Assembly: GCF_036688685.1 (NCBI RefSeq)
Contig: NZ_JAQQPS010000008.1
Coordinates: forward strand, 124,001-188,000
Direction: 5' to 3'
DNA from: JALYUM01 sp036688685
GTDB taxonomy: Bacteria; Pseudomonadota; Gammaproteobacteria; Burkholderiales; Burkholderiaceae_D
DNA: 64,000 nucleotides
The notes beneath the pieces were generated by a model. That model worked only from the letters and a program-made list of their open reading frames with translations. It searched no databases and had not been told where the DNA came from. The position numbers and the translations under genes were made by a program. Positions 24,799 to 34,338 of this stretch are shown here, one piece after another. Position 1 is the first letter of the stretch. Every line of letters begins with the position of its first letter.

Positions 24799-26118
24799 AT
24801 GCATGACGACTCTGCCGCAACGTCCGCGCCAACGCGCATCTACTGGTTCCGCAATGATCTGCGGCTCGAGGATAATCCGGCCTTGCGCGCCGCTTGCGCG
24901 CACGCCGGTCACCTGTTGTTCGTGTATTGCCATGGCAGCGCCGATGTGACGCGCTGGAACGTGCCGCGCACCAGCCGGCATCGGCAGCACTTTGTTCGCG
25001 CAAGCCTGGCAGATCTGGCCCGGCAACTGGGGGCGCAGGGCAGTCAGTTGCTGGAGGTTGAAGGGGACCCCGCGCAGATACTGCCGGCGCTGGCGCAAGC
25101 CATCGGCGCAACCACCATCCATTGCGAAAAGATTGCGGCGCCACAAGAAACCGACGAGCTTGCCGCACTGCGCGCCGCCGGCCTGACGGTGCAAGCAGTG
25201 TGGCAATCGAGCCTGCTCGATCCGGCCACGCTGCCGTTTTCGCCTGATGCCTTGCCCGATGTGTTCACCAACTTTCGCACTCTCGTCGAGCGTGGCCAGG
25301 TGGTGCCCCCGGCGCCGCTTGCGCGACCTGGAACGATCCCGCCCCTGCCGCCGGCCTTTGCAACACTGGCCGCAAGGTGGGCGCTGGCGCCCGGCGTATG
25401 CGCGGACATCCAGCCGGCCGCCGCAGCGTCGTCATTTCCCTACGCGCAAGCGGCGTTCGATGGTGGCGCCACTGCTGCCGCGGCACATCTGCGCCAGTAT
25501 TTCGATCGTGCGCTGGCGCATACCTACAAGCGCACCCGGAATGGTTTGACTGGCGTGGACTATTCCACCAAATTTTCTCCGTGGCTCGCCTGCGGGGCGC
25601 TGTCGGCGCGTGCTGTGTACGCCGCGCTGCGCACGTTTGAAGCATCGCACGGCGCCAACGACAGCACGTATTGGATCTGGTTTGAATTGCTGTGGCGTGA
25701 CTATTTCCGCTTTCTGCACTTGCAGCATGGCGTTGCCCTGTATCGGGCCGGAGGGCTCTCCAGCCTGGGCCCGCCCGGTCACGTCCCGCGCCAATTTGAA
25801 GCATGGTGTCAGGCACGTACCGGCGAGGCGCTGGTCGATGCGGGCATGGCCGAGCTCAATGCCACCGGTTATCTGTCTAACCGGCTGCGCCAGATTGTGG
25901 CCAGTTATCTCGTGCACGATCTGGGCTGTGACTGGCGCGCCGGCGCTGCCTGGTTTGAAGCGCAACTGATCGATTACGACGTCTACAGCAATCAGGGCAA
26001 CTGGTTATACATAGCCGGCCGCGGGACCGACCCGCGCAATGGCCGCCGGTTCAACCTGGAAAAGCAGGTGCGCGAGCATGATCCGGACGGCGTCTATCGC
26101 CGCCTCTGGGCGCGGTAG
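24799..26118 (+). CDS. DASH-type cryptochrome/photolyase
   Basis: A 439-aa flavoprotein. The N-terminal photolyase domain begins IYWFRNDLRLEDNPALRAAC; the FAD domain has FEAS-H-GANDSTYWIWFELLWRDYF, ARTGEALVDAGMAELNATGY and SNRLRQIVASYLVHDLGCDW, ending with the NQGNWLYIAGRGTDPRNGR block typical of DASH cryptochromes. These repair cyclobutane dimers, mainly in single-stranded DNA, and may sense blue light. The start codon ATG at 24799 lies 6 bases after the LacI-EAL chimera, so the two could be co-transcribed. Confidence 0.9.
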   Translation: MHDDSAATSAPTRIYWFRNDLRLEDNPALRAACAHAGHLLFVYCHGSADVTRWNVPRTSRHRQHFVRASLADLARQLGAQGSQLLEVEGDPAQILPALAQAIGATTIHCEKIAAPQETDELAALRAAGLTVQAVWQSSLLDPATLPFSPDALPDVFTNFRTLVERGQVVPPAPLARPGTIPPLPPAFATLAARWALAPGVCADIQPAAAASSFPYAQAAFDGGATAAAAHLRQYFDRALAHTYKRTRNGLTGVDYSTKFSPWLACGALSARAVYAALRTFEASHGANDSTYWIWFELLWRDYFRFLHLQHGVALYRAGGLSSLGPPGHVPRQFEAWCQARTGEALVDAGMAELNATGYLSNRLRQIVASYLVHDLGCDWRAGAAWFEAQLIDYDVYSNQGNWLYIAGRGTDPRNGRRFNLEKQVREHDPDGVYRRLWAR

Positions 26119-26130
26119 ACTGCCATCCGT

Positions 26131-28365
26131 CTACAGCAACTTGTCCACCGTCACCGGCAACGACCTCACCCTGGTGCCGGTCGCGTGATAAATCGCGTTC
26201 GCCACTGCCGCTGCCGTCCCCACGATGCCAATCTCGCCGAGCCCCTTCACGCCCAGCGGCGTGACTTCCGCATCCGGTTCATCGACGAAAATGACCTCGA
26301 TATCCTCGATGTCCGCATTCACCGGAATGTGGTATTCGGCCAGGCTGTGGTTCATGAAGCGGCCCAGCTTGTGGTCGGTGAACGTTTCTTCGTGCAGCGC
26401 CATGCCGATGCCCATCACCACGCCGCCGAGAATCTGGCTGCGCGCCGTTTTCGGGTTGATGATGCGGCCCGCCGCCACCGCGCACACCACGCGCGTGACG
26501 CGCACGATGTGCAGCTCGGCGTCGACTTTGACTTCGACAAAAATCGCGCTGTGCGTGTTGCGTGATTTTTGCAGCATGCTGGCCATGTCGAGGATGCCCG
26601 GTTTCGCGGTCTCTTCCACTTCGAGCTTGTCCTTGCCGGTGGCGGCCATCACGTCGCGCATGCTGACGCGTTTCTCGGGATTGGCGCGCACGACAATGAA
26701 GCCATCGACAAAAGCGATCTCGTCGCGCTTGGCCCCGTCCAGCGGTTTGCCCTCGACCCTGCCGGCAGCCTTGAACAATTCGTCGGCCAGCGATTTGCAG
26801 GCCAGCTCCACGGCCGCGCCGGTGGACGCCGCGCCCCACGAGCCGCCTTCCACCGGCGCGGCCGGCAGGTCGCTGTCGCCCAGTTTGGCTGTGATGTCGG
26901 CCAGCGGCAGGCCCAGCACGTCGCCGGCCACCTGGGTCATGACGGTGTAGGTGCCGGTGCCGATGTCGGCCGTGGCGCTGGCCACTTCCAGCTTGCCGTC
27001 CGCCGTCATGGTGGCGCGCGCGGCGGTCTTCTGGAACATGGCGTCCCACATGCCGGTGGCCATGCCCCAGCCAATCAGGTCATTGCCGTCGCGCATGGAA
27101 CCCGGCGCCTGCGTACGGCGCGCCCAGCCGAAGCATTCGGCGCCTTGCGCATACGCTTCGCGCAAGGCTTTCGAGGTGAACGGCTTGTCGTGCATCGCGT
27201 CCTTCTCGGAATAATTCAGCAGGCGCAGCTGCAAGGGATCGACCTTGGTGGCGTAGGCCAGTTCATCCATCGCGATTTCAAACAGGGTCATGCCGGTGGC
27301 GGCGCCGGGCGCGCGCATGTCGCCCGGGGTGTAGGTGTCGACGCTGGCCAGGGTGTATTCGCCACTGGCGTTGTCGCATTTGTAATTCATCAAGCCCCAG
27401 TTGACGATCACTTCCATGTAATCCTCGAACTTCGAGGTGGCCGTGGTCGCGTGGTTGATGATGGCTTGCAGCTGGCCGTTCTGGTCGGCGCCCAGCGACA
27501 CGGTTTGCTGCGCTTCCGGACGGTGCACATGGCTCCACATTTGTGCGCGGGTCATGGTCACACGCACCGAGCGCTTGAGCATTTTTGCCGCCAGCGTGGC
27601 CAGCACGACCTGGTACTGCGGTCGCAACCCGGAGCCGAACCCGCCGCCCACGTACGGGTTCAGCACGCGCACGTCCTTTTTCGAGAAGCCGAAAATGCCC
27701 GACAAATACGCCTGCACGTTTTGCGCGCCCTGGGTCTTGTCGTGCACGACGATCTTGCCGTCGTTCCATTCGACCGTGGTGCCGTGCATTTCCATCGGGT
27801 TGTGGTGGTGGTTGCCCAAGTGATAGGTGGCCCGGTGTTGCACCGGACTATCCGCGAACGCTTCGTCGGCATTGCCACGCGCTTTCGGCCCCTCGAAGGT
27901 GCTGCGCTTTTTCTTCGGCTCGTATTTGTCCGCCAGGGCGATGCCGAAGTCGGTGTTGTGCTCTTCCGTTTCGTAGGTCACGTCGAGCAGGGCGGCGGCG
28001 TCACGGGCGTTTTCCAGCGTGTCGGCCACGACCAGCGCGACTGGCTGCAGGCTGTAGACAATCTTGTCGTCGTGCAGGGGCCGGAAGGGTGAGCCGGGGG
28101 GGGCGACCTCGTCGCCGTAGCTGCCGTCGAGGAAGGCCATGTGCGGCCGGTTTTTGTGGGTAATGATTTCAACCACGCCGGCAATGGCGCGTGCGCGGCT
28201 GTCGTCGATGTGCTTGATACGGCCCTTGGCAATGCCGCTCGAGACGATCCAGCCGTACAGCAAATCTGCCGGAAAATGTTCGGCCGCATAGGGCGCGCTG
28301 CCGGTGACTTTCTTGACGCCGTCAGTGCGGCTGAGGCTGTCGCCGATTCTTGGATTGCTTGTCAT
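26131..28365 (-). CDS. paoC: aldehyde/xanthine oxidoreductase, molybdopterin-binding large subunit
   Basis: A 744-aa large subunit of the xanthine oxidase family, resembling E. coli PaoC. It carries the molybdopterin cytosine dinucleotide-binding blocks (NPYVGGGFGSG, RAPGAATGMTLFEIAMDELA, GGSWGAASTGAAVELACKSL) and the catalytic glutamate near the C-terminus in VKGLGEIGIVGTAAAVANAI. It should oxidise aldehydes to acids using water. The ATG at 28365 has GAGGAGG upstream, 9 bases after the FAD subunit gene. It is the last gene of a three-gene operon. Confidence 0.9.
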   Translation of the reverse strand: MTSNPRIGDSLSRTDGVKKVTGSAPYAAEHFPADLLYGWIVSSGIAKGRIKHIDDSRARAIAGVVEIITHKNRPHMAFLDGSYGDEVAPPGSPFRPLHDDKIVYSLQPVALVVADTLENARDAAALLDVTYETEEHNTDFGIALADKYEPKKKRSTFEGPKARGNADEAFADSPVQHRATYHLGNHHHNPMEMHGTTVEWNDGKIVVHDKTQGAQNVQAYLSGIFGFSKKDVRVLNPYVGGGFGSGLRPQYQVVLATLAAKMLKRSVRVTMTRAQMWSHVHRPEAQQTVSLGADQNGQLQAIINHATTATSKFEDYMEVIVNWGLMNYKCDNASGEYTLASVDTYTPGDMRAPGAATGMTLFEIAMDELAYATKVDPLQLRLLNYSEKDAMHDKPFTSKALREAYAQGAECFGWARRTQAPGSMRDGNDLIGWGMATGMWDAMFQKTAARATMTADGKLEVASATADIGTGTYTVMTQVAGDVLGLPLADITAKLGDSDLPAAPVEGGSWGAASTGAAVELACKSLADELFKAAGRVEGKPLDGAKRDEIAFVDGFIVVRANPEKRVSMRDVMAATGKDKLEVEETAKPGILDMASMLQKSRNTHSAIFVEVKVDAELHIVRVTRVVCAVAAGRIINPKTARSQILGGVVMGIGMALHEETFTDHKLGRFMNHSLAEYHIPVNADIEDIEVIFVDEPDAEVTPLGVKGLGEIGIVGTAAAVANAIYHATGTRVRSLPVTVDKLL

Positions 28366-28374
28366 GTGGCCTCC

Positions 28375-29403
28375 TCAGGCGATGCGTTTGTCGGATTGTG
28401 ACTGTGGCGTTGCGGCCACGGCCTGCGCCAGCGCGCGCGCGATGGCGCGCCGTGCCAGTTCAATTTTGAAGTCGTTGGCGCCTTGTCCCACTGCGCCGTC
28501 GAGCATGCGTGCGGCAGCTTGCTGGAACAGTTCGGGCGATGCGGCTTGACCATTGAGCAGCGCTTCGGCGGCCGCCACGCGCCATGGCTTGTGCGCCACG
28601 CCGCCGAGGGCGATGCGCACGTCAAGCAGCTTGCCGTCTTCGATTTTCAAGGCCACCGCTACCGACACCAACGCGAAGGCATACGACAGCCGCTCGCGCA
28701 ATTTGAGGTAGGTGTAATGGCCGCTGAAATCGCCCGGCGGCAAGTCGATCGACGTCACCAGCTCGCCTTGCTGGAGGTGATTGTCGCGCCACGGTTCATT
28801 GCCCGGCAGGCGGTGATAGTCGGCGAAGGGAATCTGGCGTTCGCCGTCCGGGCCGCTGACATTGACGACGGCGTCCAGCGCGGCCAGCGCCACGCACATG
28901 TCGGACGGGTGGGTGGCAATGCAGTCGCTGCTGGCGCCGAGGATGGCGTGGATGCGGTTCACGCCGCCGATCGCGCCGCAGCCGGCGCCCGGTTCGCGCT
29001 TGTTGCAGGGCGTGGCGGTATCGTAAAAATAGTAGCAGCGGGTTCGCTGGTTCAGGTTGCCGCCGTTGGTGGCGGCATTCCTCAACTGCGGGCTGGCGCC
29101 GGCCAGGATGGCGGACGCCAGCAGCGGATAGCGCGCCTTGACCTCGGCGTGGTCGGCCGTGTCGGCATTGCTGACCAGGGCGCCCAGGCGCAGACCGCCG
29201 TCGGGCAGTGCGCTAATTTGCGCCAGGGGCAGGCGGTTGATGTCGATGACCGTGGTCGGGCGCTCGACGTTTTCCTTGATCAGGTCGATGAGGTTGGTGC
29301 CGCCGGCCAGGAAGCGCACCTCCGGCAGCGGCGCAGCGCCGACATGGGCGGCCCGGGTGGCGCTGGCGACATCGTCCGGGCGCTGGTAGTCGAAGCGGAT
29401 CAT
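28375..29403 (-). CDS. paoB: aldehyde oxidoreductase, FAD-binding subunit
   Basis: A 342-aa medium subunit with FAD-binding signatures FLAGGTNLIDLIKENVERP and ATNGGNLNQRTRCYYFY. The cysteine-rich insertion C-Y-Y-F-Y…P-C-N-K-R…G-A-G-C-G matches the extra [4Fe-4S] loop known in E. coli PaoB. It passes electrons from the iron-sulfur subunit to its acceptor. I chose the ATG at 29403 because it overlaps the paoA stop (ATGA, 29400-29403). Confidence 0.9.
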   Translation of the reverse strand: MIRFDYQRPDDVASATRAAHVGAAPLPEVRFLAGGTNLIDLIKENVERPTTVIDINRLPLAQISALPDGGLRLGALVSNADTADHAEVKARYPLLASAILAGASPQLRNAATNGGNLNQRTRCYYFYDTATPCNKREPGAGCGAIGGVNRIHAILGASSDCIATHPSDMCVALAALDAVVNVSGPDGERQIPFADYHRLPGNEPWRDNHLQQGELVTSIDLPPGDFSGHYTYLKLRERLSYAFALVSVAVALKIEDGKLLDVRIALGGVAHKPWRVAAAEALLNGQAASPELFQQAAARMLDGAVGQGANDFKIELARRAIARALAQAVAATPQSQSDKRIA

Positions 29404-29918
29404 GGCTTGGCTCCCCGTTTCAGCACGTCCATGACGGCGTCGGTGATGTTGCTGTACGCGCCGCAGCGGCACAGGTTGCCACTCATCCATTCACGCACGT
29501 CGGCGCGGCTGGTGCAGTGGCCCTCGTCGAGCAGTGCCTTGGCCGAACAGATCTGGCCCGGCGTACAGTAGCCGCACTGAAAGGCGTCGCGGTCGATGAA
29601 GGCTTGCTGCAGCGGGTGCAGTTGGGCTTCGGTGCCGATGCCTTCGATGGTGGTGACGGCGGATCCGTCGAGAGAGACGGCAAGTTTCAGGCAGCTATTG
29701 ATGCGCTTGCCGTCGACAATGACGGTGCAGGCGCCGCACTGGCCGTGGTCGCAGCCTTTTTTTGCGCCGGTCAGGTGCAGGCGTTCGCGCAATAAATCGA
29801 GCAGGGTGACGAAAGGTTCGACTTGCAGGTCGTGCTGCTGGCCGTTGATGTGCAGGGAAAGGGGAAGGGTTTGCCCGCCCTTGCTGGTGCTGGCGGGTGG
29901 CGCGATGATGGTGTCCAT
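29400..29918 (-). CDS. paoA: aldehyde oxidoreductase, 2Fe-2S subunit
   Basis: A 172-aa small subunit with two [2Fe-2S] centres: plant-type GCDHGQCGACTV and the C-terminal QCGYCTPGQ / GNLCRCGAY cysteines. The ATG at 29918 has AGGAAA upstream. Unlike E. coli PaoA there is no twin-arginine signal, neither in the chosen protein nor in the frame upstream, so the complex is probably cytoplasmic. It is first in the paoABC-like operon. No XdhC/PaoD-type maturation gene is adjacent. Confidence 0.9.
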   Translation of the reverse strand: MDTIIAPPASTSKGGQTLPLSLHINGQQHDLQVEPFVTLLDLLRERLHLTGAKKGCDHGQCGACTVIVDGKRINSCLKLAVSLDGSAVTTIEGIGTEAQLHPLQQAFIDRDAFQCGYCTPGQICSAKALLDEGHCTSRADVREWMSGNLCRCGAYSNITDAVMDVLKRGAKP

Positions 29919-30020
29919 AGGTTTCCTGTGAGCTGGGCGGTGTTGAAAAATTACTAAGTAAGCAATCTTAATAAATGTCGCACGAAGGCCGCGCACTGGA
30001 GCTTGCAAGAAACTTTCAAC

Positions 30021-30046
30021 GAAAAAGGGCGCCCGCAGGCGCCCTT
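30021..30046 (-). terminator. rho-independent terminator of the sugar transporter gene
   Basis: A perfect 9-bp stem (AAGGGCGCC 30025-30033 / GGCGCCCTT 30038-30046) with a 4-base loop. Read on the minus strand it is followed by five T, and it lies 19 bases past the transporter stop. Confidence 0.8.
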
Positions 30047-30064
30047 CCGGATGCAAATGCTTGC

Positions 30065-31348
30065 TTACTTCACTGCGGGCTTGCGCGCATACCAGCCAAA
30101 GGCCAGGATCAACGCGTAGCACATGGCCGGCACGATCAGCGCCATTTTCAGGCCGGCGGCATCGGCCGCCACACCGGTGATGTACGGCACGATGGCGCCG
30201 CCGACAATCGCCATGCAGATCACGCCCGAGCCTTCGGCGGCACGGTTGCCCAGGCCTTCGCTGGCCAGCGAGAAAATGGTCGGGAACATGATCGAATTGA
30301 ACAGACCGATGGCCAGCAGCGACCAGCCCGACACCAGGCCGGTGCTGTTGGCCGACAGCAGCAACAGCAGGATCGTGGCGGCGGCGGCGCAGGCCAGCAC
30401 TTTGCCTGGCGCGAACACGCGCAGCAGGTAGGCGCCGATGAAGCGGCCCACCATGGCGCCACCCCAGTACAGGGCGACGTGCTTGCCGGCGTCTTCGGCG
30501 CCCATGCCCAGCACATCGGCCTGCATCAGATAGTTGACGATCAATGAGCCGATGGCTACTTCGCCACCCACGTACATAAAGATGCACAAGGCGCCGAAGG
30601 CAAAACGCGGCTGTTTCAACAGCGTGAATGCGGCCAGCATATTGGTGGCAGGCTCTGGTGTTTCCACCAGCTTGGTGCGGTTGAACCAGACCACAAGGGC
30701 GACGAGCGCCAGCGCAATGGCCAGGCCGATATAGGTCGAGACCACGACTTGCGATTCGGCCGTGCGGTAGGCCGAGAGCGCCGCGCCCGTCAATTGGGTG
30801 TGGTCGACCGTGGCCAGCGAACCGAGGATGACGATCGCGCCCACGTAGGGGAACACGGTGGTGCCGAGGGAATTGAAGGCCTGGGCGAAGGTCAGGCGGC
30901 TGTGCGCGGTTTTTGGCGCGCCCAGCATCGAGATCAAGGGGTTCGACACCACCTGCACGATGGTCACGCCGGACGCCAGCACGAACAGCGCCAGCAGGAA
31001 GGTGGCAAACATGCCCGACGACGCGGCAGGAATGAACAGCAGGCAACCGACGGTCATGGTCAGCAAACCGACCACCGCGGTGCGCATGTAGCCGATGCGG
31101 CGCACGATGGCGGCGGCCGGAATGGAGACGATGAAGTAGGCGGCGAAGAAGGCCGACTGCACCAGCATCGACTGCGCGTGCGACAGCGTGAACAGGTCTT
31201 TCAGTTTCGGGATAATGACATCGTTCAGGCTGGTAATGCCGCCGAAGATGAAGAACAGGGCGAAGACGAACAGGCGCAGGCTGGCGGCGTTGTCGGGGCC
31301 TTGCGCCGGGACGGCGATCGGTGCTGCGGTAGTAGCAGGGGCTTGCAT
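30065..31348 (-). CDS. FucP/GluP-type sugar:proton symporter (MFS)
   Basis: A 427-aa permease with about 12 transmembrane helices. Features of the fucose/glucose-galactose transporter branch are present: FFIFGGITSLNDVIIPKLKD near the first helix, VVSNPLISMLGAPKTAHSRL and FAQAFNSLGTTVFPYVGAIV. The substrate is most likely a neutral sugar taken up with protons. No sugar catabolic genes are adjacent, so it stands alone. The ATG at 31348 leaves a hydrophilic N-terminal tail of about 25 residues. A strong terminator follows it. Confidence 0.87.
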   Translation of the reverse strand: MQAPATTAAPIAVPAQGPDNAASLRLFVFALFFIFGGITSLNDVIIPKLKDLFTLSHAQSMLVQSAFFAAYFIVSIPAAAIVRRIGYMRTAVVGLLTMTVGCLLFIPAASSGMFATFLLALFVLASGVTIVQVVSNPLISMLGAPKTAHSRLTFAQAFNSLGTTVFPYVGAIVILGSLATVDHTQLTGAALSAYRTAESQVVVSTYIGLAIALALVALVVWFNRTKLVETPEPATNMLAAFTLLKQPRFAFGALCIFMYVGGEVAIGSLIVNYLMQADVLGMGAEDAGKHVALYWGGAMVGRFIGAYLLRVFAPGKVLACAAAATILLLLLSANSTGLVSGWSLLAIGLFNSIMFPTIFSLASEGLGNRAAEGSGVICMAIVGGAIVPYITGVAADAAGLKMALIVPAMCYALILAFGWYARKPAVK

Positions 31349-31528
31349 GTAGTTTTCCTAATTGATGGGGCCGGAGGACGGGCGATGATGTACGGACTTG
31401 TCTTGGTGATCAAGTAATTTTGTTACATTATTGAGCATATTTGGAAAGCTTGCATCGGCGTCGCCACCGAAAAGGGGCAGGGTGGGGTGAGATATAATGG
31501 CGGACTGCCTTCTTCACTCTTCCATTTC

Positions 31529-32248
31529 ATGTCCGACGATACCAAGCCAGGCGCTGCTGCGCGTCCTATGTTGTATGACCCAAGCGAACACCGCATCCGC
31601 AGTTTCGTCACCCGCGCCGGCCGCCTGTCGACCGCGCAGGCGCGCGCCCTGGAAGAACTGGGGCCGCAGTTCCTGATTCCTTACGTCAAGGCGCCGCTCG
31701 ACACGGCCGCCGCCTTCGGCCGCACGGCGCCGGTGGTGCTGGAAATTGGCTTCGGCATGGGCGCGACGACGGCCCATATCGCGCGCGCGATGCCGGACAA
31801 GGATTTTATTGGCGTGGAAGTGCACACGCCGGGTGTGGGCAGCCTGCTGAAACAGATCGGCGAAGAAGGCATCACCAATTTGCGCCTGATCCAGCACGAT
31901 GCGGTCGAGGTGCTGAACCAGATGATTCCCGACGCTACGCTGGCCGGTGTGCACGTGTTCTTCCCGGACCCGTGGCACAAGGCGCGCCACAACAAGCGGC
32001 GCCTGCTGCAGACCCCGTTCGTGAAACTGCTGGCCGACAAGCTGGCGCCGGGCGGCTATCTGCACTGCGCCACCGACTGGGAAGACTACGCCATCCAGAT
32101 GCTCGACGTGCTGGGCAGCGAGCCCAGCCTGGTCAACACGGCCGAAGGGTATGCGCCGCAGCCGGCTTACCGTCCGCTGACCAAGTTCGAGAACCGCGGC
32201 ATCAAGCTGGGGCATGGCGTCTGGGACCTGGTGTTTACCAAGGCATAA
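31529..32248 (+). CDS. trmB: tRNA (guanine-N7-)-methyltransferase
   Basis: A 239-aa SAM methyltransferase that makes m7G46 in tRNA. The SAM-binding loop VLEIGFGMGATTAHIAR and the TrmB signature HVFFPDPWHKARHNKRRL are intact, followed by GGYLHCATDWEDYA and TKFENRG. The start at ATG 31529 (MSDDTKPG) fits the family; an in-frame GTG at 31487 would add 14 unlikely residues and overlaps TATAAT (31492-31497), a possible -10 box for this gene. It is divergent from the sugar transporter. Confidence 0.92.
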   Translation: MSDDTKPGAAARPMLYDPSEHRIRSFVTRAGRLSTAQARALEELGPQFLIPYVKAPLDTAAAFGRTAPVVLEIGFGMGATTAHIARAMPDKDFIGVEVHTPGVGSLLKQIGEEGITNLRLIQHDAVEVLNQMIPDATLAGVHVFFPDPWHKARHNKRRLLQTPFVKLLADKLAPGGYLHCATDWEDYAIQMLDVLGSEPSLVNTAEGYAPQPAYRPLTKFENRGIKLGHGVWDLVFTKA

Positions 32249-32348
32249 TTCGTATTTCGTGACCTGAAGCTCGTCGCCGGTCGCCTGGCGCTTTGCATCG
32301 GGGCGCTGCTGCACCACACTGCAAGCTCGATCAGACAAGGGGCGCATC

Positions 32349-33557
32349 ATGTGGCGAAAATTCGTGCAGTGGTACCAGGAATGGGAACGCGAGCAAATGG
32401 CGGTGCTGGCCTGTCCGTCACTGGCGAGCCGCACGCCGCTCGGGTATCGCCGCTTTATTGCCACCGGGCTGGCGCAGCTGTCCGAGATCGAACGCCAGCA
32501 ACTTGCCGATTTCAGCCTGAAATACAAGGGCAGCAAGATCTGGATTCCCGTGGCGTGGATGGCGCTGGCGTTCAGTGTCACCGGCTTGCTGCTGCAACTG
32601 GCGCTGGCGCCAAATTTTCCTTTGCATAAAGCCCTGATCGGCGCCAACGCCATCGGTTTTACCTGCCTGACGATGTGGATCGGCGCCTGGTTCAACTACC
32701 GCCAGCTGAGCCAGCGCATGGTGCGCGCGCTCGGCCGGACGATCCTGCTGGCCATCGTCGGCGGCTTGTTCGGCTTCGTCATCGCCATGCTGACCGGCGA
32801 CGGCGGGATGGAAGCCGAACTGCACAAGATTCCGCGCATTGTTGGCATTATCGGCGTGGGCTCGGTACTGCTGCTCGGGGTGCCGATGATGCTGATCACC
32901 ATTTTCCGCAATCGCCAATACGCCAGCCTCACCGCCGCCCTGCAGCGCGACGCCGAGCAGGACCGCCTCGCGCGCGCGCTCAGTGAAACCCAGCTGCGCC
33001 TGCTGCGCGCCCAGATCGAGCCGCACTTCCTGTTCAACACCCTGGGCGCGGTGCAGCAACTGGCGGAGCAGGGCGCGCCGCGCGCCGCCGAACTGACCGC
33101 CAACCTGATCGCCTTCCTGCGCGCCAGCCTCGACGAAATGCGCAGTGACACCGTGACGCTGGCCGACGATTTCAAACTGATCGATGCCTACCTGCGCGTC
33201 ATGCACGTCCGGCTCGGTTCGCGCCTGCGGTTCACGCTGGTGCTGCCGACTGAGCTGGCCCAGCTGCGCCTGCCCAGCATGTTGCTGCTGACCCTGGTGG
33301 AAAACGCCATCAAGCACGGCATCGAGCCGGCGCTGCGGGGCGGCGAGGTGACGGTCTCGGCCGAACAAGTCGACGGCATGCTGCACTTGCGGGTGGAGGA
33401 CAGCGGCATCGGTTTGCAGGACGACGTGGTCGACGGCACGGGGCTGTCGAATGCGCGCCGGCGCCTGGAGCTGGCGCACCCGGGCACGGCCACGCTGTCG
33501 CTTAGCGCGCTGGAAGACGGCACGCTGGCCGAAATCGCCCTGCCGGTGGCCCCATGA
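32349..33557 (+). CDS. LytS/YehU-type membrane sensor histidine kinase
   Basis: A 402-aa kinase with four hydrophobic segments between residues 63 and 186, a short coiled coil, then a His_kinase domain with RAQIEPHFLFNTL (phosphoacceptor His226) and a HATPase region (VENAIKHGIEPAL, VEDSGIGL, GTGLSNARRRL). This architecture pairs with LytTR response regulators, and one follows with a 4-base overlap (33554-33557). The stimulus is unknown. Confidence 0.9.
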   Translation: MWRKFVQWYQEWEREQMAVLACPSLASRTPLGYRRFIATGLAQLSEIERQQLADFSLKYKGSKIWIPVAWMALAFSVTGLLLQLALAPNFPLHKALIGANAIGFTCLTMWIGAWFNYRQLSQRMVRALGRTILLAIVGGLFGFVIAMLTGDGGMEAELHKIPRIVGIIGVGSVLLLGVPMMLITIFRNRQYASLTAALQRDAEQDRLARALSETQLRLLRAQIEPHFLFNTLGAVQQLAEQGAPRAAELTANLIAFLRASLDEMRSDTVTLADDFKLIDAYLRVMHVRLGSRLRFTLVLPTELAQLRLPSMLLLTLVENAIKHGIEPALRGGEVTVSAEQVDGMLHLRVEDSGIGLQDDVVDGTGLSNARRRLELAHPGTATLSLSALEDGTLAEIALPVAP

Positions 33558-34300
33558 CGACCGTCCTGATCGCCGAAGACGAGCCGCTGATGCGCGAGCG
33601 CCTGGTGAACATGCTGGCGCTGGCGTGGCCGCAAGCGCGCGTCGTGCTGGTTGCCGAAAACGGCAACGATGCCTGGGACGGCTTCCTGGAGCACGAGCCG
33701 GACGTCGCCTTTCTCGACATCCGCATGCCGGGGCTGTCTGGCCTTGAAGTGGCGCAGCGTATCGGCAAGCAGGCGCACGTGGTATTCGTGACGGCCTACG
33801 ATCAATATGCGGTCGATGCGTTCGACGCCGGTGCGGTCGATTACCTGTTGAAGCCGGTGCAGGCCGACCGGCTCGACCGGGCGCTGGCGCGCCTGCGCGA
33901 CAAGCTGCAGGCGAAACCAGCTGATCTGGGCGACATCCTGCGCCACCTGAAAGCGGCCATGCCGGACGCGCCGCGTGAAAAAATGAAGTGGATCCGCGCC
34001 AGTGTCGGCCGCCAGATTCGCCTGATCGATGTCGCCGACGTGCTGTTTTTCCAGTCCGACGCAAAATACACGCGCGTGGTGACCGCCGAGTTCGAGGCGC
34101 TGGTGCGCATTCCCTTGAAGGATTTATTGAGCGGACTCGACCCGGCCGTGTTCTGGCAAATCCACCGCGGCACGATGGTGAATGTGAACGCGATTGCCGC
34201 CGCCGAGCGGGTCGACGCCGAGCGCTTGCAGGTGCTGCTGCGCGGCCACACGGAAAAGCTGCCGGTCAGCCGCAGCTTCGCGCATTTGTTCAGGGACTAG
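33554..34300 (+). CDS. LytTR-family response regulator
   Basis: A 248-aa regulator with an N-terminal receiver domain (acidic pair EDEP near residue 9, phosphoacceptor Asp in FLDIRMPG, Thr/Lys switch residues in VTAYDQYAVDAF and LLKPV). A LytTR DNA-binding domain covers about residues 140-245 (IRLIDVADVLFFQSDAKYTR, FWQIHRGTMVNVNAI, LPVSRSFAHLF). It forms a two-component pair with the kinase just upstream, with which it is translationally coupled. Targets are unknown; the two oxygenase genes immediately downstream are candidates. Confidence 0.92.
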   Translation: MTTVLIAEDEPLMRERLVNMLALAWPQARVVLVAENGNDAWDGFLEHEPDVAFLDIRMPGLSGLEVAQRIGKQAHVVFVTAYDQYAVDAFDAGAVDYLLKPVQADRLDRALARLRDKLQAKPADLGDILRHLKAAMPDAPREKMKWIRASVGRQIRLIDVADVLFFQSDAKYTRVVTAEFEALVRIPLKDLLSGLDPAVFWQIHRGTMVNVNAIAAAERVDAERLQVLLRGHTEKLPVSRSFAHLFRD

Positions 34301-34338
34301 CAAGAAGCGGGGTGGTTTGCTGGTCGCGCCATGCAAGC

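Noticed and set aside
26569..28092. 507-codon forward frame opposite paoC
   Set aside because: Antisense shadow; no domain and a composition biased to His/Val/Gln/Arg.
29919..31046. Upstream extension of the 2Fe-2S subunit frame across the sugar transporter
   Set aside because: The extension lies in the shadow of the transporter gene; the ribosome site and the conserved start are at 29918.
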